Shown: positions 1 through 6,240 of the stretch, piece after piece
Position numbering within the stretch: the first letter of the stretch is position 1
Layout of the letters: each line of letters opens with the position of its first letter
NCBI GenBank assembly: GCA_024763135.1
Contig: JANTGD010000106.1
Coordinates: 1 to 9,806, forward strand
Length of the DNA: 9,806 nucleotides
Direction of reading: 5' to 3'
From: Thiotrichales bacterium
GTDB lineage: Bacteria; Pseudomonadota; Gammaproteobacteria; UWMA-0217
The notes under the pieces: generated by a model
Told to the model about the DNA's origin: nothing
The model's database searches: none
What the model saw: the letters and a program-made list of their open reading frames with translations, nothing else
Program-made: the position numbers and the translations under genes

Positions 1-97
1 ATTGTGGCTCAAAATGCTCATTTACTGCGTGTAAACTGCGCTTTTTCTCCAGATTTTGCCTTGTCTCGCACTCACCTGAGAGTTTTTCAACAGCCTG
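1..97 (+). repeat. Truncated copy of 140-bp TIR element (copy A)
   Basis: Positions 1-96 align without gaps to 326-421, with only a handful of mismatches. This makes it the right-hand two thirds of the same element that is complete at 284-423. The match ends in the ...TTTTTCAACAGCCTG terminal repeat. The left part lies outside the window. No coding capacity is apparent, and the reading frame that runs through both copies is an artefact of the repeats. Confidence 0.8.
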
Positions 98-209
98 ATA
101 GGCGTTCCAAAAAATTCCTCATGGCCTGCTCGATCCTCCCTTTAATTCAAAGGAATATGACAATCTTTTTGACAGCAAGTTTTCGCCCGGTTAACGCGCT
201 TGGTAGTAA

Positions 210-225
210 TGTGATTTTCATCACA
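210..225. promoter_or_regulatory. CRP/FNR-superfamily operator-like palindrome
   Basis: TGTGATTTTCATCACA is a perfect match to the CRP half-sites TGTGA and TCACA with the correct 6-bp spacer. It lies between the two 140-bp element copies. No intact gene follows on either strand. On the minus strand it sits about 95 bp upstream of an ATG (122-120) with GGGAGG at 140-135, whose frame runs into element copy A after about nine codons. It may therefore be the orphaned control region of a gene destroyed by the element. Seen: the palindrome. Inferred: binding by a CRP-like regulator. Confidence 0.45.
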
Positions 226-283
226 CCTACGTGTCAGGACAACTGGCTGGATGAGTATTGTCACGCTATGCGCTTATTAGCAG

Positions 284-423
284 CAAGGTTGTTGAAAAAC
301 GCTCAGCTGGCACAATCCAGCGTTAATTGTGGCTCACAATGCTCATTAACTGCGTGTAAACTGCGCTTTTTCTCCAGATTTTGCCTTGTCTCGCACTCAC
401 CTGAGTGTTTTTCAACAACCTTG
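284..423 (+). repeat. Complete 140-bp element with 23-bp terminal inverted repeats (copy B)
   Basis: The left end 284-306 (CAAGGTTGTTGAAAAAC...) is the reverse complement of the right end 401-423 with one mismatch. The interior has no ORF of its own. The right two thirds duplicate positions 1-97 in the same orientation, 325 bp apart. The size, the inverted ends and the absence of coding sequence are those of a MITE or similar non-autonomous element. No clear target-site duplication is visible; TTAG occurs at 277-280 and 424-427 but is separated from the left end by three bases. The element's right end is the point where the minus-strand permease remnant loses its homology. Confidence 0.75.
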
Positions 424-862
424 TTAGTCCGGCGACAATTCCTGGAAACGGGTGAAAGTGATGATGAATGAAGAATAAAAAAGCGAGCAAGCCGATGGAA
501 AACAGCACCTTCCACAGTGCAGACTGACCTTTGGCCCCTTTGGTTTTGTTCAAATCCAACCGCCTCGAAGGGTTGTGCCAGTTCGCGGCGAAAAAGAAAC
601 AGCAGCAATGCCAAGTTGATCAGCCAGGCGACCAATACGATGGGCCCCATGTGTAACAGAAATTGGGTGAAGTCGATGCCCCCGGTGCTGCCGATCATGA
701 TTTTGGGTGGATCGCCCATCAGGGTGGTGACGTCCCCGGTGTCTGACAACAGGGCCTCGGCCACTGCCTCTGCTTGGGTGTAAAACCCTCCAATCAGTCT
801 GGCGAGCATCATGGCGATTGCACCGATCAACCCGGCAAGGTGACCACGACTGTTTTTGTCTC
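424..862 (-). pseudogene. Decayed anion permease (ArsB/NhaD/SLC13-type) remnant
   Basis: The minus strand encodes a recognisable ion-transporter-superfamily segment. From about 860 downward it reads GLIGAIAMMLARLIGGFYTQ, then TTLMGDPPKIMIGS (family signature normally GDPPNIMIGS), then DFTQFLLHMGPIVLVAWLIN and RRELAQPFEAV. Near 560 the homology moves to another frame and continues as DLNKTKGAKG, FSIGLLAFLFF and HHHFHPFPGIVAG, which shows a one-base frameshift. Between FYTQAEAVAE and ALLSDTGDV the block expected in this family (IDFNT...GMM and the following helices) is missing, so an internal deletion is inferred. The N-terminus is cut by a stop at 863-865. The C-terminal half is lost at the right end of the 140-bp element. 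The family normally exceeds 400 aa and about 140 residues remain. It is not functional. Natural substrate (arsenite, sodium, sulfate or dicarboxylate) cannot be assigned. Confidence 0.7.
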
Positions 863-1223
863 ACTGAGCATACAATCGCTTGGGCGTTTTTATCGCGCCC
901 TCGCTACTCCAATGCTGCGATGGCAAAGGTGCTCCTGTCCCATCCGCAGGAACTCTGCGCCATAGCAAGTCTCACGGAAAAAATATCCTGGAATGCTGCA
1001 CCTACAACGCGATCCTAATCGGATTTACTCGCATGTTCTCTCGCGTTTCGGTAATTCAGCCAGGGATGCAAACAGGGCTGTTACCCGACCATCGTGTAGG
1101 GATGGATTCAGCGGATCGAAAAGTGGTCTACCGCTGCTGGATACGCAGTGGTGTCGTCAAAGGTCGGAACGACAGCGTAAAACGCTTTTCCCCATCTCAA
1201 TGATATAAGTCAATTTTTGTTAA
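863..1223. other. Gene-free stretch with one unsupported ORF
   Basis: No convincing gene is present. A plus-strand frame 880-1203 is open for 107 codons, but it begins at a TTG without a Shine-Dalgarno sequence. It has an odd cysteine/serine/arginine-rich composition and resembles no family that I recognise. It may be the remnant of an older gene or of a mobile element. No tRNA, rRNA or terminator was seen. Confidence 0.4.
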
Positions 1224-1252
1224 TTGACATTCATCAATGGCCCACGAATACT
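1224..1252 (+). promoter_or_regulatory. FNR-like box overlapping a sigma70-like promoter
   Basis: TTGACATTCATCAA (1224-1237) matches the FNR/ANR box TTGAT-N4-ATCAA at 9 of 10 specified bases. The same TTGACA (1224-1229) is a perfect -35 hexamer, spaced 17 bp from AATACT (1247-1252), a 4/6 match to the -10 hexamer. If that promoter is used, a bound regulator would block it. If a downstream -10 such as TTATAT (1271-1276) is used instead, the box would lie near -52, not at the classical -41.5. It is about 330 bp upstream of the cytochrome gene, so oxygen-responsive control is plausible but unproven. Confidence 0.4.
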
Positions 1253-1300
1253 AGTCAATAACCTGATGAATTATATGGGTTAATTAGTACGAGGCTACCG

Positions 1301-1351
1301 ATGAAGGTGCTTCAGACACTGTTGCGAGGCTGCGTCTCTTCAAAGAGCTAA
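1301..1351 (+). CDS. Possible 16-aa leader ORF
   Basis: The ORF reads MKVLQTLLRGCVSSKS. It begins at an ATG with GAGG six bases upstream (1291-1294) and lies just after the putative promoter at 1224-1252. It could be a short translated leader in the long 5' region of the cytochrome operon. It resembles no known leader peptide, has no run of regulatory codons, and may be chance. Confidence 0.15.
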   Translation: MKVLQTLLRGCVSSKS

Positions 1352-1373
1352 TAGATTGAAACCTATAGATTTA

Positions 1374-1517
1374 ATGTCCTGCAAAGGGGCGTGGTATGAC
1401 GGTTCGTGGCGAAAGTTCAAACGCGGTGCGTCGTGGATGGCGAGGATTGAGCGGTTTGCTTCAGTTTCGAGAATGATGAGTTTATTTCTGGTACTCATGA
1501 CGGTACTGAACAGCTAA
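1374..1517 (+). CDS. Possible 47-aa small membrane-anchored protein
   Basis: This is an open frame from ATG 1374 to TAA 1515-1517, ending 45 bp before the cytochrome start. The N-terminal two thirds is basic and tryptophan-rich (WYDGSWRKFKRG, then ASWMARIERF). The end is hydrophobic (MMSLFLVLMTVLN), like a short membrane-associated helix. No good Shine-Dalgarno sequence precedes the ATG. It may be a small protein co-transcribed with the cytochrome, or simply untranslated leader. No family was recognised. Confidence 0.2.
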   Translation: MSCKGAWYDGSWRKFKRGASWMARIERFASVSRMMSLFLVLMTVLNS

Positions 1518-1546
1518 ATAAATAGCAACTTCGCTTGTCGGGCGCG

Positions 1547-1554
1547 AGGAGAGG
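1547..1554 (+). promoter_or_regulatory. Strong ribosome binding site of the cytochrome gene
   Basis: AGGAGAGG lies eight bases before the ATG at 1563. This fixes the cytochrome start and predicts efficient translation. Confidence 0.8.
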
Positions 1555-1562
1555 TAACAAAA

Positions 1563-3953
1563 ATGAAGATAAATTCGTTCAGGCTGGCATTGGTTCTGCT
1601 TGCCTGTAGTTTTGTGGGCGTTGCTCACGCAAAGACGCTTGACAAGGTGACTCAGGCCTCGGCGAATGAAAAGGGCTGTTTGTCTTGTCACGATGGCATC
1701 GAAGATATCATTGGCGGCGGCATGCTGGCCGCGATCAAGGCGCTCGGTGCTGGCCATAAAGATCCTGCGGGATGTGTGGTATGCCATGGTGGCAACCCGA
1801 CCGCAACGACCAAAAAAGCTGCGCACAGTGGTTCTCCTGCGGCCTTGTCAAAATCAGGTGGCCCGACCACCTTCTATCCTGATCCCGGGAGCGTGTGGAT
1901 CGCAGACAAGAGTTGTGGCCAGTGTCATGCAGGCTATGCCGAGAACGTGAAAAAGTCACTGATGAATACAGAAGCAGGCAAACTTCAGGGCAACCTATGG
2001 TCCTGGGGCATGCATGACTCCAAGAAATCAGACATCGGCAATTATACGATGACCGATGCGGACGGCCCGATTCCAGCGGTCGGCAGCGCCGAATACAAAG
2101 ACTATATGGAGCGTTTTGTAAAAGCACATCCAGACCAGATGCCCGATGCGCTCAAGCAAGTACCGGAGGTGGATGTCGATCAAATCACCGAACATCCCAA
2201 TCTTGCAGCGATCACTTATTCGCGGCAACAGTGTCAACGCTGTCACGTGGGGGTCAATGGCCGGGAAAAACGTGGCGACTATCGTGGTGCTGGTTGCAGT
2301 TCCTGCCATGTGCCTTACAGCAACAATGGTTTTTATGAGGGTAGCGATCCCACCATCGCCAAGGATCAGCCCGGACATATGCTGGTGCATTCCATGCAGG
2401 CCACGCGCGAGCATAAAGTTACCGTTGGCGACAAGACCTATTCAGGTATTCCTACCGAAACCTGTGCGTCCTGCCATAACCGCGGCAAGCGGATTGGCGT
2501 GAGCTACCAAGGCATTATGGAGTTCCCTTACGGCAGCCCGTTTAACGAGAAAGGTGGCAAGCAATCTAAATTGCATACCAAAAAGTATGCGTTTATTGCG
2601 GATGATCTACACCATCAAAAAGCCAGTCTTCCCGGGAATCCGGAAGGTGGTTTATTGTGCCAGGATTGCCACACCTCCATAGATATGCACGGTGATGGCA
2701 ATATCGCAGGCACCACACTGGCACAGGTGGAAGTCGAGTGTGAAGATTGTCATGGCACTCCTAACAAATTCCCCTGGGAACTGCCATTGGGTTATGGTGA
2801 AGAGTTTCAGCAAGCGATCGATGATAAGCCGCGCGGACTCACCAAGGAGTTGCCTGCATTCATGACTATGGGCACCGTGTATCCGCCTGAAGATGGCTAT
2901 TTACTGAGTGCGCGCGGGAATCCTTATGGAAATATCGTGAAAAAAGGTGAGGAGGTCATTGTGCACTCTGCATCCGGTTTGGATTTCAAAGTACCTGTAT
3001 TAAGGTCTATCAATGACAAAGATGCCTGGCGGAGCAAAGACGGCAAAGTGGCGATGACGAGTATTTCGGCCCATGTTGAAAAACTTGAGTGCTACGCTTG
3101 CCATGCCGATTGGGCACCGCAATGTTATGGCTGCCATGTCACCGTGGACTACTCCAAGGGCAAGACAGACATTGATTGGATTGCCAACGGTAATGCCGTG
3201 GGAGAGGATGGACAAACTGCTGATCATCCGCTCGGTACCAATGGTTTAACCAGTCCAGGCAAGGTCAGTGAAACCCGCTCTTACCTGCGTTGGGAAACAC
3301 CGATTTTGGGCATCAATGGTGAAGGTCGTGTGAGCCCGCTCATGCCAGGTTGCCAGGTTATAACCACGGTGATCGATAAAAATGGAAAAACCGTAGCCAC
3401 GAATGAGATCTGGAATACTCCCGAAGGTAAAGGTCTCGATCATGCGGCCGTGCAACCTCACACCGCGGGGCGCCGTGCGCGTACTTGTGAGTCTTGCCAT
3501 AATAATCCTAAAACATTGGGATACGGCATCGAGGATGGTCGCTATATGCAGGGTTATGAGAACGGCTTTACTGTCGACCTACAGACAGCGGATCTGGATG
3601 TTATACCCAGTAAGGTAACTCAGCAGATTCCCGCGATTCCCAAGCTCGACCACGACCTCTCGCAGATTGTGACACGCGATGGAAAGCAGCTTGTCAGCGT
3701 TGGCTCTCATTGGGAGCTGACTGGTCCCTTACCACAGGAAATGCGTGAAAAAATGGAGCGCACCGGGCTGTGCATGGGTTGTCATCAGAATATGTCCAAT
3801 GCGGAACTCTGGGCAAAAGTTGACTCCAAGCCACAGGGCTGGGTGACCAATGAGGAGCACCAGAAGGTCATGGACAAGTTCGTCAAACAGGCTGCAGCGC
3901 AGGCCGCCAAGAAAAAGAAATGGTGGCAACAATGGGGAAATAACGATGAGTAA
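1563..3953 (+). CDS. Periplasmic dodecahaem c-type cytochrome
   Basis: A 796-aa electron-transfer protein with 12 CXXCH haem-c sites, at residues 39-43, 71-75, 118-122, 224-228, 245-249, 301-305, 366-370, 393-397, 510-514, 521-525, 642-646 and 737-741. The mature chain has about 20 further histidines, enough to give every haem a distal ligand. Residues 1-23 form a Sec signal peptide (basic start, hydrophobic core, AHA cleavage site). LLAC at 12-15 is only a weak lipobox, so a lipoprotein is the less likely alternative. No other membrane segment is visible, so the protein is probably soluble in the periplasm or exported. The spacing (three N-terminal sites, five in the middle, a close pair at 510/521, two late sites) does not match NrfA, HAO/octahaem reductases, MtrA or OmcA/MtrC as I know them. 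The segment RTCESCHNNPKTLGYG resembles uncharacterised large multihaem cytochromes. The tail is basic and tryptophan-rich (KKKKWWQQW). It overlaps the next gene by 8 bp. Redox partner and substrate are unknown. Confidence 0.95.
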   Translation: MKINSFRLALVLLACSFVGVAHAKTLDKVTQASANEKGCLSCHDGIEDIIGGGMLAAIKALGAGHKDPAGCVVCHGGNPTATTKKAAHSGSPAALSKSGGPTTFYPDPGSVWIADKSCGQCHAGYAENVKKSLMNTEAGKLQGNLWSWGMHDSKKSDIGNYTMTDADGPIPAVGSAEYKDYMERFVKAHPDQMPDALKQVPEVDVDQITEHPNLAAITYSRQQCQRCHVGVNGREKRGDYRGAGCSSCHVPYSNNGFYEGSDPTIAKDQPGHMLVHSMQATREHKVTVGDKTYSGIPTETCASCHNRGKRIGVSYQGIMEFPYGSPFNEKGGKQSKLHTKKYAFIADDLHHQKASLPGNPEGGLLCQDCHTSIDMHGDGNIAGTTLAQVEVECEDCHGTPNKFPWELPLGYGEEFQQAIDDKPRGLTKELPAFMTMGTVYPPEDGYLLSARGNPYGNIVKKGEEVIVHSASGLDFKVPVLRSINDKDAWRSKDGKVAMTSISAHVEKLECYACHADWAPQCYGCHVTVDYSKGKTDIDWIANGNAVGEDGQTADHPLGTNGLTSPGKVSETRSYLRWETPILGINGEGRVSPLMPGCQVITTVIDKNGKTVATNEIWNTPEGKGLDHAAVQPHTAGRRARTCESCHNNPKTLGYGIEDGRYMQGYENGFTVDLQTADLDVIPSKVTQQIPAIPKLDHDLSQIVTRDGKQLVSVGSHWELTGPLPQEMREKMERTGLCMGCHQNMSNAELWAKVDSKPQGWVTNEEHQKVMDKFVKQAAAQAAKKKKWWQQWGNNDE

Positions 3954-4323
3954 GATCTATCCTTTCATCTTGGCAGCATCTATCGCTATTGCGGGCGCCG
4001 GTAGCGCCATTGCAGGGGGCAATCAGCCCAGTGACTACACCGTCAAAGAGCTGTTGAATGTGTGTATGGAAGGCGCCAACGATGCGCGCGGCGGTGCAGT
4101 GGACGAGCTGGTGTGTAATCAGTATCTGAAAGCCGTCAGTGATACCCTGATTCTGACGCAATCGGATCAAGGTCTCTGCCTGCCAACAGCGGATGAGGGG
4201 CGCCCGGACAAGCTGAGTCGCGCCTTTATCAAATGGGTCTATGAAGACTTCGAGCGGCGTGCGATGCAAGCTGCAGAAGGTGTCATTGACGCATTAAAGT
4301 CGAAGTTTCCCTGTTCGAAATAA
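3946..4323 (+). CDS. Exported Rap1a/Tai-domain small protein
   Basis: A 125-aa protein whose ATG lies inside the last codons of the cytochrome gene (8-bp overlap), so it is probably translationally coupled. GGGGA eight bases upstream can serve as Shine-Dalgarno. The frame is open further upstream, but the signal peptide shows that 3946 is the start. Residues 1-23 are a signal peptide ending in AIA. The mature part fits the Rap1a/Tai fold: an N-terminal helix with VKELLNVC, then four cysteines (40, 57, 78, 123) likely forming two disulfides, the QGLCLP segment, a helix AFIKWVYEDFERR, and the closing EGVIDALKSKFPC. Characterised members are periplasmic immunity proteins against T6SS amidase effectors (Tae4-Tai4, Ssp1-Rap1a). 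No effector or secretion gene is present here, and the coupling is to a 12-haem cytochrome. I infer a partner, assembly or binding role for that cytochrome. The family assignment rests on pattern recognition. Confidence 0.85.
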   Translation: MSKIYPFILAASIAIAGAGSAIAGGNQPSDYTVKELLNVCMEGANDARGGAVDELVCNQYLKAVSDTLILTQSDQGLCLPTADEGRPDKLSRAFIKWVYEDFERRAMQAAEGVIDALKSKFPCSK

Positions 4324-4330
4324 ACTCATT

Positions 4331-4494
4331 GAGGAAGCTCTGATTCATTCTGGCGCGAGCAGATGGTGGTGAAAAATCGTCCAGTTCAAGGCGCGGATCG
4401 CAGGTAATAGCGGGCTATTGCGAAGATCCGCCACGCAGAAGCGGGTGATTTTGCGCCGCAAGATGCCGTGTTACGAATTGATCAGAGCTTCCTT
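4331..4494 (+). repeat. 164-bp fold-back (MITE-like) element, copy 1
   Basis: The left end GAGGAAGCTCTGAT and right end ATCAGAGCTTCCTT are inverted repeats. The whole element is an imperfect palindrome centred near 4412.5: CGGATC (4394-4399) pairs with GATCCG (4425-4430), and AATAGC (4406-4411) with GCTATT (4414-4419) across a 2-base loop. It is more than 90% identical by eye, and gap-free, to the reverse complement of 6077-6240. It contains no gene. It begins 7 bp after the stop of the Rap1a/Tai-like gene and ends 16 bp before the terminator, so it is transcribed with the operon and could fold into a long hairpin in the mRNA. Confidence 0.9.
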
Positions 4495-4510
4495 TACAGG
4501 CAGTTGTTGG

Positions 4511-4536
4511 AAGGAGCCGTTTTCGGCTCCTTTTTT
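4511..4536 (+). terminator. Strong rho-independent terminator
   Basis: A 9-bp perfect stem AAGGAGCCG/CGGCTCCTT (4511-4519 and 4524-4532) with a TTTT loop, running into six T residues (4531-4536). It ends transcription of the cytochrome/Rap1a-Tai operon, after the fold-back element, and insulates the antiporter gene. Confidence 0.9.
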
Positions 4537-4706
4537 ATGGGCACAGCATCAGCCATTTTTTGCGTCATTATTGCTCTGAGTTGGCACCCTGCATTGCGTT
4601 TTTGGGTCAATTGCATTTCACTCTGGATCACGGGATGATGCTCGGATTACGAGTGGTAAGCCTGCCATTCACAGTCGTTTAGAATTTCTACTCTTATTGG
4701 TCCAAC

Positions 4707-5933
4707 ATGGAAACCCACGTTTTTTTTCTCCAATTACTCAGCATTCTACTCGGTGCCAGGCTCATGGCAGAGTTGGCGATACGTGTGGGTGTGCCGGCGG
4801 TGATCGGGGAATTAATGGCAGGTGTGATTTTAGGACCTAGCCTGTTGGGTTGGTTGGAGCCTACTGCGGTTCTACGTTTGCTGGCTGAAATTGGCATTAT
4901 TCTTTTGCTCTTTGAGGTGGGCCTGGACACCGACGTTAAGCGCTTGGCAAATACCGGGGTAAAATCGGTGCTTGTGGCGCTTGGCGGCTTTTTCGTTCCC
5001 TTTTTATTAGGCTTTGCGCTGGCATTCTATGGGTTTGATCTGCCATTGCTGGTGGCGCTGTTTATTGGAGGCACCCTGACTGCGACCAGTATCGGAATAA
5101 CGGTTCGCGTGCTGACGGATCTCCATCGCCAACACTCCCATGAAGGTCAGGTGGTGCTGGGCGCGGCAGTATTGGACGATGTGCTTGGCGTTGTCTTGCT
5201 GGCCCTGCTATATGAATTTTCCATTGGAGGTGGTGTTAGCATCGTTAATGCGAGCAAAGTATTGGCTTTCGTAGGCGCGTTCTTTCTACTGGCCCCCGTG
5301 ATGGCTAAGCTCATTTCTCTATTGGTGAGCCGTTTTGACGCAGTCAGTGAACTGCCAGGACTGATCCCCACGACTATCGTCTCATTGGTGTTGTTCTTTG
5401 CTTGGTTGGCGCATGCCGTTGGCGCGCCTGAACTACTGGGCGGCTTTGCGGCTGGCTTAGCCCTGTCGCGACGTTTCTTTTTTCCGTTTGGGCTTGCGCT
5501 GCGCTCGAATGAGCAATTTTCCGAACGTATCGAAACGCAAATGCAACCGATTATTCAGTTATTTACACCGATCTTTTTCGTTATGGTGGGTTTGTCATTG
5601 AACCTGAGGGAAATCGACTGGTCTTCCGTGTTTATCTGGAGTTTTGCGCTTTCGCTATTGCTGATTGCAGTCGTTGGTAAGTTTGCCGGCGTTCTGTTGA
5701 TACGTGAGCGGCGTAGCCTACGTTTGATTATCGGTACTGCTATGGTTCCCCGAGGGGAGGTTGGGCTCATTTTTGCGGAGCTTGGGCGGGTCAGTGGAAT
5801 TTTTAACAACGAAGTCTACGCCGCTATGGTCATCGTGATTGCCGCCACAACAATTTTTTCACCGTTGGCCATGAAATGGCTCTATGAACGATTAGACGAT
5901 GCGCCCCCCGCATCTTCAGGCAGCCGTTATTAA
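4707..5933 (+). CDS. CPA2-family Na+(K+)/H+ antiporter, NapA-like
   Basis: A 408-aa inner-membrane cation/proton exchanger made almost entirely of hydrophobic helices (about 12-13). Family signatures are the early VIGELMAGVILGPSLLG (32-48) and ILLLFEVGLD (65-74), then LTATSIGITVRVL (124-136), the ion-binding Asp-Asp pair in AAVLDDVLGV (D157, D158), VVGKFAGV with K325 in a late helix, and MVPRGEVGLI (346-355). In NapA-type transporters the two aspartates and a partner lysine go with electrogenic Na+/2H+ exchange, so sodium or pH homeostasis is the likely role; K+ cannot be excluded. The length is that of the bare transport domain: the RCK/TrkA-N domain of KefB/KefC is absent. The start at METHVFF lacks a clear Shine-Dalgarno sequence, but the next Met (residue 20) would remove part of the first helix. 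A TAGAAT (4680-4685) is a possible -10. The gene stands alone, bracketed by inverted 164-bp repeats. Confidence 0.9.
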   Translation: METHVFFLQLLSILLGARLMAELAIRVGVPAVIGELMAGVILGPSLLGWLEPTAVLRLLAEIGIILLLFEVGLDTDVKRLANTGVKSVLVALGGFFVPFLLGFALAFYGFDLPLLVALFIGGTLTATSIGITVRVLTDLHRQHSHEGQVVLGAAVLDDVLGVVLLALLYEFSIGGGVSIVNASKVLAFVGAFFLLAPVMAKLISLLVSRFDAVSELPGLIPTTIVSLVLFFAWLAHAVGAPELLGGFAAGLALSRRFFFPFGLALRSNEQFSERIETQMQPIIQLFTPIFFVMVGLSLNLREIDWSSVFIWSFALSLLLIAVVGKFAGVLLIRERRSLRLIIGTAMVPRGEVGLIFAELGRVSGIFNNEVYAAMVIVIAATTIFSPLAMKWLYERLDDAPPASSGSRY

Positions 5934-6076
5934 CCCGGTGCCATAATATGTCTTGTTCGGCTGAGCTGAGCGCGTTTGCGGCAAGGCGTCGAAACGCCGC
6001 TGTCGTTGTCCTATAGCAAGTTTCGAGAACGCAGTCCGTGGGCGCGCATGGCACGGCCTGTCTTAACAGCCTGTTT
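5934..6076. other. Antiporter 3' flank, no gene
   Basis: No coding frame is supported. A short stem GGCGT/ACGCC (5985-5989 and 5994-5998, CGAA loop) lacks a T-run and is a poor terminator candidate. Confidence 0.4.
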
Positions 6077-6240
6077 AAGGAAGCTCTGATCAATTCGTAA
6101 CACGGCATCTTGCGGCGCAAAATCGTCGACTTCTGCGTGGCGGATCTTCGCAATAGCCAGCTATTACCTGCGATTCGCGCCTTGAACTGGACGATTTTTC
6201 ACCACAATCTGCTCGAGCCAGAATTAATCAGAGCTTCCTT
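6077..6240 (-). repeat. 164-bp fold-back (MITE-like) element, copy 2, inverted
   Basis: The ends AAGGAAGCTCTGAT (6077-6090) and ATCAGAGCTTCCTT (6227-6240) are perfect 14-bp inverted repeats, extending to about 20 bp with one mismatch. The reverse complement matches copy 1 (4331-4494) over its full length without gaps, differing at about ten positions. The interior palindrome is preserved. The start lies 143 bp after the antiporter stop. Open frames inside it are repeat artefacts. Confidence 0.9.

Noticed and set aside
1..423. CRISPR array suggested by direct repeats
   Set aside because: There are only two copies, about 100 bp long and 325 bp apart, with terminal inverted repeats and no spacer series.
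4..471. 155-codon plus-strand open frame over the left end
   Set aside because: It runs through both copies of the 140-bp repeat and starts at an ATT-type codon; the peptide repeats itself only because the DNA does.
1052..1095. Similarity between this stretch and the reverse complement of about 9740-9780 (CAGG-ATGCA-ACAGG pattern)
   Set aside because: Only about 60% identity over some 40 bases by eye; too weak to call a repeat.
1377..1470. Cyclic-di-GMP-like riboswitch in the G-rich leader
   Set aside because: Purine-rich stretches are present, but I could not build the conserved core or its tetraloop pairing.
1574..1608. Lipoprotein signal in the cytochrome (LLAC at residues 12-15)
   Set aside because: The hydrophobic core continues past the cysteine to a clear AHA cleavage site, so a normal Sec signal peptide fits better; not fully excluded.
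3850..3945. Upstream extension of the Rap1a/Tai-like gene to 157 aa
   Set aside because: The extra residues are the cytochrome tail read in another frame and would bury the signal peptide; ATG 3946 is the proper start.
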